From: Micrasema longulum
Taxonomy: Eukaryota; Arthropoda; Insecta; Trichoptera; Brachycentridae
DNA length: 64,000 nt
Assembly: GCA_022494885.1 (NCBI GenBank)
Contig: JAGVSM010003781.1
Span: 1 to 64,000, forward strand
Direction: 5' to 3'
The notes beneath the pieces are model-generated. The model was not told where the DNA came from and searched no databases. It saw only the letters and a list, made by a program, of their open reading frames with translations. Of the stretch, positions 33,605 through 44,329 are shown in pieces; position 1 is the first letter of the stretch, and each line of letters begins with the position of its first letter. A program made the position numbers and the translations under genes.

Positions 33605-34095
33605 TTCATCAGTGTGGAATTGGAAAAATAATTATGAAAGTAGGTTAAATGCTGTGGAAATGCGATCCCTCGGGTTAACGTGTGGTAAAACGATGTATGA
33701 TAGGAGCACAAATGTCGAGATCCGTGAACTATGTAAGGCTGAGACTTGTATTGTCGACAGAATCAAGAAAGGGGTGCTGTGTTGGTTTGGACATGTAGAG
33801 CGAATGGACAACGAAAGAACGTTTAAAAGGATTTACGATGCGAATGTTGATGGATGCAGAAAACGAGGAAGACCGAGAAAGAGATGGTACGATCAAGTCC
33901 ATCAAATACTTGAAGACGGACATGTCAAGAGTAGGAATAATGGGCAAGCGTGCATGAGAAGATGTATGAATGCAGAGGAAGCGAGGTCTGTATGCAAAGA
34001 CAGTGATATGACGTTCTATCCTCCCTACCTATTCCTACTGGGAAACGGCGTTTGTTGTTGTTATATATATATATATATTTATATGTTAGGATAAT
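33605..34095 (+). mobile_element. RTE-like LINE C-terminal domain, 5'-truncated
   Basis: An unbroken frame of about 140 codons reads ESRLNAVEMRSLGLTCGKTM, IKKGVLCWFGHVERMDNERT, YDANVDGCRKRGRPRKRW, then CMRRCMNAEEARSVCKDSD. The LCWFGHVERM and RKRGRPRKRW blocks are hallmarks of the C-terminus of RTE-type reverse transcriptases. The catalytic domain is absent. It is the best copy of a family also seen at 28185, 47320, 54590, 55560 and 56185. Confidence 0.85.
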
Positions 34096-34155
34096 TTATA
34101 TAGCGTCATTTTTGTGAAAATCACCTGAAGGGCGCTGTACAATAAATAAATATCC
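34096..34155 (-). repeat. L2-like LINE 3' terminus
   Basis: 'tatatagcgtcatttttg' with 'gaagggcgctgtac' is the complement of the stem-forming 3' end of L2-like elements (also 37330 and 50320). Confidence 0.5.
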
Positions 34156-34475
34156 CAGCACGTCTTGCAGCTACAAAGCGCATGGACAGTAAAAAATCTA
34201 GCCTCTATTTACATCTTTTTTATTTTATTTTATTTGACAGTGAAGTTTAGAGTTTAAGTGATATTTTAAAAAACGAAATAAAAAGCAAATTTATAAAAAT
34301 AAAGTTAGATAACAACAAGTCTTGCAGCTACTGAGCGCATGGACGGTTGAAATTCTAGACCCCATTTACTAAATTTAGATATTTGATAGTTGATAACATT
34401 TACATAATATGATAGCTAACATAACAAAAAGTCTCGCAGCTTCAAAACGCATTGACAAGTGGAATTTCAACAACA
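34156..34475. repeat. Diverged tandem repeat of a GTCTTGCAGCTAC unit
   Basis: Three copies of 'gtcttgcagctac[a/t]..gcgcatggac' start near 34158, 34318 and 34432, spaced about 160 and 113 bp with unequal A/T-rich linkers. Confidence 0.55.
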
Positions 34476-34634
34476 TATGAATGATTTTAAAAAGTTAACA
34501 ATAAAAATAACTTTAAAAAAACTCAAAAATAATACGTTGTTGTTGTTCCTTCCTCCTTCCTTTTTTTCATCAACCATTATCCTCACAAGATATTTTTTTT
34601 TTTATATTTGGAGTACGTTGGTGTTAGCTTCGTT

Positions 34635-34670
34635 CTGACGAAGAGACGAGTACGTGTCGAAATCGAAAAG
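34635..34670 (+). ncRNA. Hammerhead-like motif, partial
   Basis: CTGACGA is intact, followed by an extra A, GAGACG-AGTA-CGTGTC (one stem II mismatch) and GAAA. The stem III palindrome and downstream stem I are lost. Confidence 0.45.
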
Positions 34671-34689
34671 TTGTTGTATATAAATATTT

Positions 34690-35275
34690 TAGTTTGACTT
34701 ACATTTTAAAAAAGTATGTTATAAAGTTTAAATGCAGAACTGAGACAGCAAGAGCTGCTTTTAATAAAATGAAATCCCCCTTCTGCAATGCTAATCTCAA
34801 CTTGAAAATAAGGCAAAGATTGTTAAAATGTTATGTGTGGTCTGTATTGTTGTGTGGCTGTGAGACTTGGACTTTGAAAGTGAACACTATGAAAATGCTG
34901 GAGGCTTTTGAGATGTGGTTGCATCGCAGAATGCTTAAGATATCTTGGACAGACCTAATAACGAACTCAGAAGTCTAAGGTCGAGCTAGAACGAACAGAG
35001 AACTCTTAACCACCATAAAAGTTCGTAAAATTTCATATCTGGGGCATATGGAGAAAAGTACCACTTGCTTCGTTTAATTTTGAAAGGCAAGATTGAGGGT
35101 CACAGTGGGGCTGGAAGAAGACAGATGTCCTGGCTGCGAAATATACGAAACTGAACTGGCTTCAGGACTGTGGAGCAGATTTTCCGCGCAGCACAGGACA
35201 GGGAGACTTTTGCCAGAGTGATTGCCAACGTTGGGATACCTGACAGGGCACTAAGAGAAGAAGAAGAATAAATCA
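34690..35275 (+). mobile_element. Second RTE/CR1-type LINE C-terminus, frameshifted
   Basis: It reads ARAAFNKMKSPFCNANLNLK, CYVWSVLLCGCETWTLKV, FEMWLHRRMLKISWTDLI, then after a stop TIKVRKISYLGHMEKS. A late segment gives AGRRQMSWLRNI and ARVIANVGIPDRALREEEE. This is the YGCETWTL..FEMW.RR.L family of LINE reverse transcriptases, different from 33605-34095. The frame is broken several times. Confidence 0.8.
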
Positions 35276-35469
35276 CATCCATGAATAGACATTTTTACCC
35301 GTGTACCGTGATTCATTACGTCTTGAATATATTTAAATTTTGACAGCTACTTCTAATAACCGTCACATATTGTCTGCGAAAACATGTTTCGCCATGGATG
35401 ATTGATTTATGAATACATTCAAATACATACATACTTTCAAATGATGAATAAAGGATGTACTGTTAACAC

Positions 35470-36430
35470 CGTTTTGAGTTTGTTCAAATGTTTGTAGGCA
35501 AAATGCTGGATTTCTTCCTTAAGGCTGTAGTCTGGAAAAACGAACGCAAAATTAGGAAATCAAACGATTTTGCCATTTTGAAACGAATGTTTTTTTTAAT
35601 CGCGCAATAATAAAAAATAAAAAAACATGAATTAGATGAAAAAAAATTTTTTTAAAGGTATTTCTGTTAAAAAATATACTTAAAAGTTTTATGTAACTAA
35701 ACTATAATTACTTTTAGACCGGCAGATTACGCCATTTCAAATTTAGACTGAACTTAGGTATCTGGAATCTCAATAAAGACTTAAGTATTGAACTAAAAAA
35801 AATCCTAATAATTTAAAGATAATTTAATAAATTTTAATTTTTGATTTTGAAAAGAAATACAAGCATTTTAAATCGCATAATTTTTTGTGACATTTCCCTT
35901 TATTCCTGCGTAAAATCATGCCTTCAGTAATACTTTTAAAAAAAACAAATTTATTGCAATACTTTAGTTGAAACCTTTTTTTATAGAATTATATTATCTT
36001 TTTTTTCAAAAGAAGATAATTCTGGTTGTAATATTTAATTTATAACAACATCTTATTGACGTTTTTATGACCTTCAGACCTGCCCTTATCGTTTTCGGTA
36101 CAGACTACAGCCTTAAAGAGCACATTACAACAGGAAATAGACATCACCATGACACGAACATCAAACACCAAGAAGTATGAAAATCGGAAAATTGTTTTCT
36201 GGCGTTGCCTAGTATGTGAAATAATTAATCAGATGAATTCCTTGTCAAGAAAAAAGGGTTCGGCTCTTTAACTTCACTAAATTGAACCGATCGAAGAATA
36301 GAAAAAATATGGAGTTTAAAACATGAGCAAAATGGTCAATGTTACACAGCGCATAAAGTGGCCACTTAAACCAGCCAATGACAGGTCATTAGCTCCTTCC
36401 TCCATCTCCATTGTAAGGTGTTAGGTACTG
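35470..36430. mobile_element. FB1 foldback element split by a TTAA-flanked MITE
   Basis: The left end (35470-35518: 'ttttgagtttgttcaaatg', 'gtaggcaaaatgctgg') and the remainder (36117-36430: 'gcacattacaacagg', 'ggcgttgcctagtatgtgaa', 'gccaatgacaggtcattagc') are FB1 sequence. The middle is occupied by the element at 35519-36116. Confidence 0.65.
35519..36116. mobile_element. piggyBac-like MITE with TTAA target duplication
   Basis: It begins TTAAGGCTGTAGTCTG and ends CAGACTACAGCCTTAA, a perfect 16-bp inverted end including the TTAA. The interior is A/T-rich and non-coding. TTAA duplication and short TIRs suggest mobilisation by a piggyBac-type transposase. Confidence 0.75.
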
Positions 36431-36800
36431 TTAATTGTTTCATTTGTGTTGGGACTGTGCTTTCTTCCGAGCGTACACGTTCTTTTGTTTTGTCCTCCCC
36501 TTACGGGGGTGGTATTCGGATCCTCTGCCTCTGACTACCCAGGGAGTCTTTCTTTATTCAAAGCCGTTCTCTCATTGTAAATATCCGTGTTTTTACTTAT
36601 GTTTGTTGTGTAAGTTTTGTTTGTTGTGTTACTATAGTGTTAAGAAATTGTTTTTGTATGTTTGGATACGTTTATTTATGTAAATTGTTTGTGTAAATTT
36701 ATATTTAAAAAAAAAAAAACAGAGGCATTGAGGGGATCTTGAGGATCCTGGGAGTGGGTACGACGTGTTAGCCTCTGTCCATACATCCTTCTGCCACCAT
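36431..36800 (+). mobile_element. Probable LINE 3' UTR with poly-A tract
   Basis: 'ctccccttacgggggtgg' and 'tctttctttattcaaagcc' precede a run of A at 36707-36719. The following 'cagaggcattgagg ... gttagcctctg' forms an imperfect stem. No coding frame is recognised. Confidence 0.35.
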
Positions 36801-36807
36801 CCTTAAT

Positions 36808-36974
36808 CTAGAGAGCTTGTATTCCATAGAAATATTTATTATAACTTTCCTCTATGCGAAGCTGACAGAAAGTCTCCCAGGACTCTATAACAGCTGCGGG
36901 TGGATGGTGGGTTAAAGGATCTCCCCTCAATGTTTCATTTGTGTTATGAGATATTTTACATTTGGCTTTATTTT
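36808..36974 (-). CDS. Possible terminal exon of unknown gene
   Basis: Minus strand: a good acceptor context (GTTTTGCAG) precedes an open frame of 54 codons ending in TAG. It contains NETLRGDPLTHHPPAAVIES, then WETFCQLRIEESYNKYFYG. Composition looks like genuine protein. Two bases precede the first full codon, so a phase-1 donor would be needed. That does not match the phase-0 donor at 38939. It could be an exon of another transcript or a transposon protein scrap. Confidence 0.3.
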
Positions 36975-37059
36975 CTGCAAAACTTATTAGCGATTCGTTG
37001 CAAGTACTCAATAATAATTTTAAAATATATTTATTATTATTACTTGTTACAGGATGATT

Positions 37060-37118
37060 AGTATAACGTTTCAGGTGCCCAGTCCATGGGCTATGAAATA
37101 TTCTGGTGTAAAACATCG
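37060..37118 (-). repeat. SINE-A fragment
   Basis: 'aacgtttcaggtgcccagtc' and 'gggctatgaaatattctgg' are complements of the SINE-A body. Confidence 0.6.
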
Positions 37119-37319
37119 TAACAATTTAACTTTTAAGTTTTTTAATTACTATAAAATAAAAAATAATAATAATCTAATCTATCCTTATAATCTTTTAATT
37201 CTATCGTCTTTGTACCTGTCTATTTATTATAGGAGCAAAAATTCATAAACATTTCTTGTATACCCACGAACAGGCCATGCCTTTGTGGGATTTTTTTGTT
37301 CAATAATAAATAATAATAA

Positions 37320-37390
37320 ATTTCGACAATTTTATAGCGCCGTTTTCGTGAGTAATCACTTCAAGAACGCTGTACATTATACTTGAATAA
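37320..37390 (-). repeat. L2-like LINE 3' terminus
   Basis: 'tttatagcgccgttttcgtg' with 'caagaacgctgtac', as at 34096 and 50320. Confidence 0.45.
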
Positions 37391-37679
37391 AAACAATAAT
37401 GTCTATCTTAGACTAACTCTTAATTACTATTTACTAACAGACAAATATTACAAATCATGTAATACACATAATCGGGTACTTCTAACAATCACATCAAAAA
37501 AGTATCACTTTTAGTGTAAGGAAACGATTTCACAAATAAACAATTTTACTATTAAATTTACTGTTAATATGTATTTCATTGCTATGTAGTTGTCCTTTAT
37601 TTTTTGTATTCTCTGTTTTACCTCATATGTATGTATATTGTAAAAAAAAAATATGCGTAAAAAAAAAATATTTTGTCTC
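37391..37679. other. A/T-rich stretch
   Basis: Nothing recognised. Confidence 0.3.
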
Positions 37680-37760
37680 AAACATGTCGGTAATTGAACC
37701 TGTGATCTCTTGCATCGTAAGCGAATGCGCTGACCATTGAACCACGAAGAGGACATACCT
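37680..37760 (-). repeat. SINE-A tRNA-like part
   Basis: The complement has 'cttcgtggttcaatggtcag' and box B-like 'ggttcaattaccgaca'. Confidence 0.6.
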
Positions 37761-37984
37761 AGTTGTCTACATATTTGTTATATACAATATTTGATTGGAG
37801 AATGTCATAATAGTGGTGACAAATTATGTTTATAATTTTTTTACATTTATTACATTTTTTGCAGTATTAATTTAGGCCTTGTAAATAATATTTATATTTA
37901 CATATTGTATTGAATCAAAAATATTTCACAATAAAAAATCGCGAATTTAATTTTATGGCATGCAATCTTTAAAATATTTTTTAT

Positions 37985-38396
37985 AAGGTTCACCTAGTGG
38001 TCAAATGGTTAACACATTTGCCTACCTTACAAGTGATTTCGGGTTTGATTCCCGACGAGTTCGATATGAAATATTTTATTATACAAGTGTTTTACACTAT
38101 AATCCGTGGAAAACGGCCTCCGTGGTGTAGAGGTCAAGACGCTTGACTCACCGGTTCCGGGTTCGATTCCCGGTGAGAACACAAAAATTGAATGTGATTT
38201 TTCTCAAGCCTGGATATTCTGTGATGTAATTCATCACTGTTATTGGGCCTCCTGGCCTTTGGTAAAAAATGAAAAATAAATAAAAAAGGCACTTGAAGCA
38301 TAATAATCGCACCTTACCATATAACAAAAAAGATCAAAGTACTCTGAAGCAGTGCTCTATGCATCATAAGGTACGGAAATAGAACAATGAAATAAT
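37985..38396 (+). repeat. SINE-A interrupted by SINE-B
   Basis: The tRNA-like head (37985-38060, box B 'gggtttgattcccgac') and body up to 'acactataatccgtgga' lie before the SINE-B. The SINE-A 3' part resumes at 38289 with 'ggcacttgaagcataataat' and 'cagtgctctatgcatc'. Confidence 0.75.
38114..38288 (+). repeat. SINE-B nested in SINE-A
   Basis: It starts 'cggcctccgtggtgtagagg', has box B GGGTTCGATTCCCGG, then 'gggcctcctggcct' and an AAATAAATAAAA tail. It is very similar to 22547-22722. Confidence 0.85.
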
Positions 38397-38938
38397 AAAC
38401 TATTTTTTTTAACTGACTTTTTGAGGCAAAAAATATGACAGCTGTGATAATTCTACTGAGAGGGTATGATTTAGAAAGAGGAAAAATGTACTCGTATAAA
38501 TAATTGAAAATTCACAAAAACATATTTTTTTTATAACATTATTTATTCTTATATATAGAGTTTTTAAAGTGACATTTCTTGGTGGAACTGCATTTTAATT
38601 ATATTAATAAAAATACCTAGATAGTTTAATTCCACTTTTATTCATAAAAATTTTAAAAGTCTGACGATGTCGGCCACGACGAAACCCGGTCACTGGTAAA
38701 AAAATTATAAATAAAAATTGGATAAAACTTTATACGTATTTTTATTATTATAATTAAATATGATATATTTAATTAATATAATATATATATTTTTTTAAAT
38801 ATTTATTCTATTAAATTAAACTAAGAATGTCATTTTTTTAATCTAATTTTTTATTCGAACAAAAAATTAATTCAAAGTTACTTCTGGAAAAAATACCAGG
38901 AGAACATAATATTTAAAGATGTGAAAATTAATTCTTAC
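38397..38938. other. A/T-rich, probably intronic
   Basis: It includes the dispersed 'gtctgacgatgtcggccacg' repeat at 38660-38693. Otherwise nothing is recognised. It lies directly downstream of the 38939 donor on the minus strand. Confidence 0.35.
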
Positions 38939-39061
38939 CCCGTAAAACTTCCCTCCGGCGCGGATCAGAATAACACCAGGAGTAATAGGTATAATAACTT
39001 CAGGCTTCTTTTCTAACATTTCACAATGAGTCAGATATTTTACGTCCGTTTCACACAAAAA
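38939..39061 (-). CDS. Putative 41-codon exon of an unidentified gene
   Basis: On the minus strand, 'tgtgttgttag' (acceptor) precedes FLCETDVKYLTHCEMLEKK, then PEVIIPITPGVILIRAGGKF and YG, ending at a strong GTAAGA donor. Length is 123 nt, so both boundaries are phase 0. An internal ATG (MLEKKPEV...) could also make this a first coding exon. The surrounding 39.0-39.9 kb is repeat-poor and G+C-richer than average, consistent with a gene. I do not recognise the domain. Confidence 0.5.
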
Positions 39062-39087
39062 CTAACAACACAAATTATTTCTCCCCT

Positions 39088-39213
39088 TCAAACGTGATCC
39101 GCGATACACGAATCCACCGAATACGCCGGTACGATGTATACTGAGGACCGACACACTCCATAAAGTTGTTTTGTGAAATTTGGTCCACAATCAACCAGCT
39201 GACCAGGAGCCAT
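39088..39213 (-). CDS. Small ORF or upstream first exon
   Basis: An ATG with a favourable context (TCAAAATGG) opens a 41-codon frame: MAPGQLVDCGPNFTKQLYG, then VCRSSVYIVPAYSVDS. It lies 27 bp upstream (minus sense) of the exon at 38939-39061. It may be an upstream ORF. If an internal GT (after ...CRSS) were used as donor, an intron of about 80 bp would join it in frame to that exon. That splice is only a conjecture. Confidence 0.3.
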   Translation of the reverse strand: MAPGQLVDCGPNFTKQLYGVCRSSVYIVPAYSVDSCIADHV

Positions 39214-40029
39214 TTTGACGTAAAAAGGAAAATGCAACCGAGGCGTAATACCCGGTATTAAGAGGGGCGTCCTTGATCATATGATTTTGCGAATAAAAAG
39301 TACAAATAACCCAGAAAATAGCGATTTTCTTTATAAGTGGTAAAAACAATGAGGTATATAATTAGAATAACCAGAGCGTTTGAAAAATGGTCCTTTAACC
39401 TGCGGCCAATCGGCATATGTTTGATAGAACGGACTTCAGTGTGTTGCGAGCTGTCCCCGGCTACTTTTGTATCTTTGCAATTATTAAAATGCCTATATGT
39501 ACGCTAAGATACTGCACAAATTGATCTGGAAAATATAGAAAAGGCTATGGTATAACCTTTCACCGGTAAATAATGTTTTTATCTTAATCAATATATGTTT
39601 AATAGCTATTTAATACAGAAAACAGTCTAGTTAATATGTTATCGATTTGTGAGTTATCTCCTGTCTCTGTCCAGCTCAGTTATTCGGGCGTATAGTGAAA
39701 CGACAAACAAAGGTGAAGCGTGTGACAAAGCGAGCGACATACTAAATAGAACTTACAGTAGACCGATGTCAACAGTCCGTGCTTTTTAATTTACTAATTG
39801 TTTTGCTTGCCAAAGCCGCCGTGATATGATGTGAAGACACTTGCTCCCTCTGCTGGTCATTCCCTTTGCTTTGGGGACGACTTTTTAGCTCGGATTTGTA
39901 TGAAGAGTCATCTCTTTAAATTATATCTCAATGGGTCAAAATGAAATAACAGAATATATATTTAATTCGTTAACTTTGTGGTCAAACATTTTTACCTATG
40001 TTACTAAAATAACCACTTACTGACTTTTT
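39214..40029. promoter_or_regulatory. Repeat-poor, G+C-richer region, possible promoter
   Basis: No repeat family of this window is found in about 800 bp. Several CpG-containing patches (39240-39300, 39400-39460, 39660-39900) stand out from the A/T-rich background. Its position upstream of the minus-strand exon suggests a promoter or 5' UTR. No core promoter motif can be asserted. Confidence 0.25.
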
Positions 40030-40073
40030 ATGTCCACCGGTTTCGAGACGTACCCGTCTCTCTGTCAGGACAC
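40030..40073 (-). ncRNA. Hammerhead-like motif with swapped core bases
   Basis: Minus strand: GUGUC, CUGACAGA instead of CUGACGAA, perfect GAGACG-GGUA-CGUCUC, GAAA, palindrome ACCGGU, G, GACAU. Stems I, II and III all pair. The core and the cleavage nucleotide (G instead of A/C/U) should prevent cleavage. Confidence 0.5.
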
Positions 40074-40639
40074 TCACGACACCAACATGCAAATACTAAA
40101 ATACACTTTTACCTTTACCATCACCGTAGTATAGGTACATAGTATTTACGAAAAAATATATAAATTACATGCAAATTTAAAAGGGGATGCAATCACCACC
40201 CTTTCCGAACAACCACAAACATTTAGGTAAATATTATGTAGTATTTTGGAGAATAGAAAGGGTGGGGGATTGGGAAGAGGAGGGGGCTAGGAGGTTGAAA
40301 GTTACATAAAAAGTCTAGTATTTACTTTATTTTACTTATATTTATTTATATACTATTATTTTGAATATGTCGAATATTTGAGAAGGGATATGGCATATAT
40401 AGGGCTATTGGCCTGTCATTGGTGATTGATTTTGCAAACAGAACATATTGTATACCATATAAAAAAAACGATTATTGGTACTGATCTCAACGGAACTGTT
40501 TTTATAAATAAAGTGATATTAATAAGAAAATGAACTAAAATGTGAACAAAAAAAATTTATAATTTAATTTTTTTAACAAAAAAAAATTCCATGTATAGTT
40601 CTTCGTGTAAACCAGTACTAGAACCCAGGATGATCTATT

Positions 40640-40900
40640 TTAACTTGATGGCCAAATTTAGACAAAAATCCTAACAAGGAAATTGAGTAGAGCTAAATGT
40701 CCTCCCCGTAGTGTAGTGGTTGGCACGTTACTTAAGGTCTCAGGTCCCCAGATCGATTCCTGACAGAGTCAAGGTGAAATATTTATTCTTACAGTTCAAC
40801 CTTTTACTGCCCTTGGACGCCAGACTTACATAATCAAAATACACCGTATTTGATGCACCAAAGCATGCCCTATGCACGAAAGAAATTATTGTGAAGATAA
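40640..40900 (+). repeat. SINE-A, decayed
   Basis: 'ttaacttgatggcc', 'cccgtagtgtagtggttggc' and 'agatcgattcctgacag' identify the leader and tRNA-like part. The 3' end is eroded. Confidence 0.7.
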
Positions 40901-41499
40901 ACCTTTAAAATATTTTGTAAATACATTTGTAAAATAAATAAATTATAAATTACAGCAGCAGATCGACTAAAAATATAAAAGTTAACACAAAGAAAACGTG
41001 ATCGAAAAATTTATTGTATTTTTAATATCTTACAAAGGACTCCATTCTTAAGTCTAGTGGGGATTTTTATGAACAATATTAAAAATACATTAACTTATTT
41101 TTTTCTGAATAATTGACGCGGTAAAATCTCAGAACGCAATCGTTATAAAAGTTTTTAGTCAGTAAAGTAATTGTACCTTTTGATTTTAAAATCGTTTAAC
41201 AAAGTAATCGTTGATTGATTACCAATTCAAAAATGGTTTCTCATATTTTCAGACGTCACTGTTTCGATAGTATTTATGTTAATAAGTAAGTTATTACTGC
41301 CTACATATTCATTGGTGACCATTAAAATGTTTTACATAATGTCAAAAATTATCTTTATTTATTTGCATAATAATTTTAATCATGCATATGTCTATATATT
41401 TTATTTATTTATTAATATATAATATGAAAAAAAAAATACAAAATTAATTTAAGAGTCTTGATCACTAGGGAAACCTGTTATAAGGAGGACTGTACGGTG
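40901..41499. other. A/T-rich stretch
   Basis: No coding signal or repeat match. Confidence 0.35.
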
Positions 41500-42040
41500 T
41501 TTAAATTATTATTATATTTTTATACATATTTCACACGCTACTCAATTTATTGATTAAATTAATTTTTTCTTGATTTTCTTCAGTCAGATTTCGATTTCTC
41601 TTTTAAAATATTGTTTGTTTGAAACCATTTAGCATAATTTTATGTGGTAGCGTATTAAACAATTTGGCAGAAAAATAATCCTAGGACCTTTGACCAAACG
41701 TTGCGCTAAAGGAAGGAATATTGATAATGATATTATTTTTGCCCTTATTATTCATGTTCATGAACAAAAGATGACGATGTCCATCTCCAAATCTGTCTAG
41801 CAAAATATTTTTAGCGTATATTAAACATATATCAGCCACATCAAAGGCTTTTAAAATTATGTCTGTTATTACCGTCCAAAACTATGTTATTTCTATTCAT
41901 AATCTTGAAATACTCATAAGTTTATTCTTTTTGAAAACATGACAGCTTGCCCACCAAGGGACTTGAGTATCCTTAAATTCCAAAAATAATTGAAGGCTTT
42001 TAAAAAGTTTTGTAATCGTTTCAGCGAATTGATCATGTCA
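41500..42040 (-). mobile_element. CR1/Jockey-like LINE C-terminal relic
   Basis: Minus strand with shifts: EFKDTQVPWWASCHVFKKNK, then RFGDGHRHLLFMN, INIPSFSATFGQRS and DYFSAKLFNTLPHKI. Typical LINE thumb and C-terminus, inactive. Confidence 0.7.
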
Positions 42041-42304
42041 AATCAATTTAATCCCAGGTGAAGAATTTGCCTCCTTCCTTTCTTCGATCCATTGGAGTAC
42101 ACTTGATGAACTTTTGGAATACCTTCTTTCAGCACAAAGCTGGCAAGGCTACCAGATTACGAAAACTCCCTCGGGCAGCATTTCTGGTTCGCAATTTTCC
42201 TTGCATGCGGGCACCGCCATGGAGGCTTAAGTCCTCAGATGCGGAGTGCGGTATGTGGTGGGCAAGCTGTTCATCGCCTTACATGTTTACCTACTTAATA
42301 ATTA
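42041..42304. other. G+C-rich unassigned segment
   Basis: 42058-42300 is open on plus (ATRLRKLPRAAFLVRNF, then RAPPWRLKSSDAECGMWW) and partly on minus. The G+C content contrasts with the flanks, so it may be a fragment of a transposon or captured gene. No motif is recognised. Confidence 0.25.
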
Positions 42305-42450
42305 ACGAGACGGGTTGGGGTTTGTGGTAGTGTCGCGAACACCAGTTCAAGAGGTCCGAGGTACCCGCTCTACCACATTTTGTTTTTATTTTCTAACACG
42401 GTTATTTACGTCTAAAAGAAAATGGTCGAAAAATCATATTTTTGGATTAG
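42305..42450 (+). repeat. tRNA-derived SINE, family C
   Basis: It matches 8385-8535: 'gggttg/gggtttgtggtag', 'aagaggtccgaggta', 'ttttattttctaaca', 'gttatttacgtct'. Confidence 0.6.
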
Positions 42451-42901
42451 TAAATTATTAAACATAAAAATGTAAATTGTGTTTAAAAAATAATATCTAC
42501 CTAATATTCATAAAATAAAACATATGTCGACTTCAATTATGAAGCTACTGTTCAACTTTTTTTTTTGTACACCTATAATAAATCTATCAAATTTAACAAA
42601 ACATAGGAGTAAGTGTTTATTTATTTTGAACATTTGTTATCAAGAAAGTCAACAAAATGTACGATTCTAAGATAAATTATGACGAAAAATCAAACTAACT
42701 TTTAATGAGATTTTTTTTTAAAATCCATAATACATGGAAACGATACGCTAAAATTATAAAGAGTTCCATTTGGATTGATATGTACGAGTATTTCAACACA
42801 AATAAAGATTTTTAAAAAGTAAATTAGTATCGACCGTTCTTAATCAAATATTTTGTGTAGGTAATTTTTCGGAGCAATTCTCAATAATAATTTTACAACA
42901 A

Positions 42902-43000
42902 TATTTTGAGTTTGTCAAAATGTTTGTAGACAAATTGGAAAGACATTCCTTTCTCTAAAATGTTGTTTTCCATCCCTGTTGTAATTTGTAAATAAAAAAA
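42902..43000. repeat. Foldback family FB1, end remnants
   Basis: 'attttgagtttgtcaaaatg' is joined directly to 'ctaaaatgttgttttccatc' and 'ctgttgtaatttg', so most of the element is deleted. Confidence 0.6.
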
Positions 43001-43605
43001 TATATGCACATATCGATTAACAAGAGCTGGCGCGTTCACAAAACTGATACAAACCATTTAAAATCTACAGGATGCTGATTTAAAAAAGGTTATTTTAAAT
43101 TTTAACCAAATGCGCTTTTTTTCTTTGAATTTAAGGGTTGTGAATATGAAAAAAAAATCAGTTGGTTAGAAAAATTTAATAAATATATTTATTTATTTTT
43201 ACACGAGTAGATTTTTTATTTAATATTTTGTGTTCACCTTATTGAAATAAAAATTAATACAATGTAATGAAAATGCACACCGCAAGGTATATTGTTTAAA
43301 GTGTATATAAATTGGGATTTATTGTTTATCAATAAGTGTGTATATATATTTTTTCCCATATAACTTGTATCGTGCATTTTATTAACTGGGGTGTCCCGTG
43401 CCGAGGGAAACATTTTACAATAAGTAAAACATGCCTTAAATTAGTTATTTAACAAAGTAAACATAATAATAAAATAAAAACTTAATTAATCTTATAAACC
43501 TAATTATCATTAACATAATAAGCAATATAAACTAAAATAATCATAAAAAACATAACCAATTTATATAGAGCTGTAGATCAAGTTTCATAAACAGTACACA
43601 AATTT
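43001..43605. other. A/T-rich stretch
   Basis: No feature recognised. Confidence 0.35.
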
Positions 43606-43716
43606 TTACATATTTGGGTTTATCCACTCATCGATCCGTGCGCAACCCACCTCCACTATCCATTTCTTAATAGCAGTATCATTATAATAACTTTTAATTA
43701 GAATATCATTAGCGCT
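43606..43716 (-). pseudogene. Short orphan coding fragment
   Basis: Minus strand, 36 codons ending TAA: SANDILIKSYYNDTAIKKW, then IVEVGCARIDEWINPNM. The composition suggests a protein remnant, but there is no start, splice site or known motif. Confidence 0.2.
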
Positions 43717-44329
43717 TTATACGAGTAAAACATGAAATATCAACATTAATTTATGTACCTTATGGGAAAACCACGGCAGTCCAATTTCTAAACCGATAAA
43801 AATGTATGAAATGAATTTAGAATAAATAATTGTATTTTCAAAATCAATATGGATATTGTCGAGAAATGTTTTAATACATAAATTTAAAAAAGAACTTTAA
43901 AAAAAATACGTCGCTAGAAAAACGCAACATGTTTGGCCTTGACAGTTGTGACGTTAAGATTCGTGATAATGTTCTAAGCAAATTTGAATGGACAGGAACA
44001 AATAAACATGAAACTTTAATGAGACACAACATTTCTGTTCAATTCACGTTTTTACGTGAATATTATATATGAATATACACAAAGGCGTGTATGAGCGGTT
44101 CATCATATCATTTTGTATGTTATTAGAAGGCAGGTATTTCAAATATTATGTTTTTATCAATAAACGTCAGTTCACTTTTAGTAGCACTGTTGTAATTTAT
44201 TGATTATGGGGGTAGTGTTCCAGATGGCACAATTTGGGTACTTTCGCGTCAAAAGCTGATGCATTTTCAACGATTTTAATGGATTCATATAAAATACTAT
44301 TCACCTTTATTTTTTTTATTTTAAAATTT

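Noticed and set aside
33729..33947. Minus-strand ORF in the RTE copy
   Set aside because: Shadow of the plus-strand RTE C-terminus.
36435..36683. 82-codon plus ORF rich in Cys and Phe
   Set aside because: It lies in a T-rich probable LINE 3' UTR ending in poly-A; peptide composition reflects base composition.
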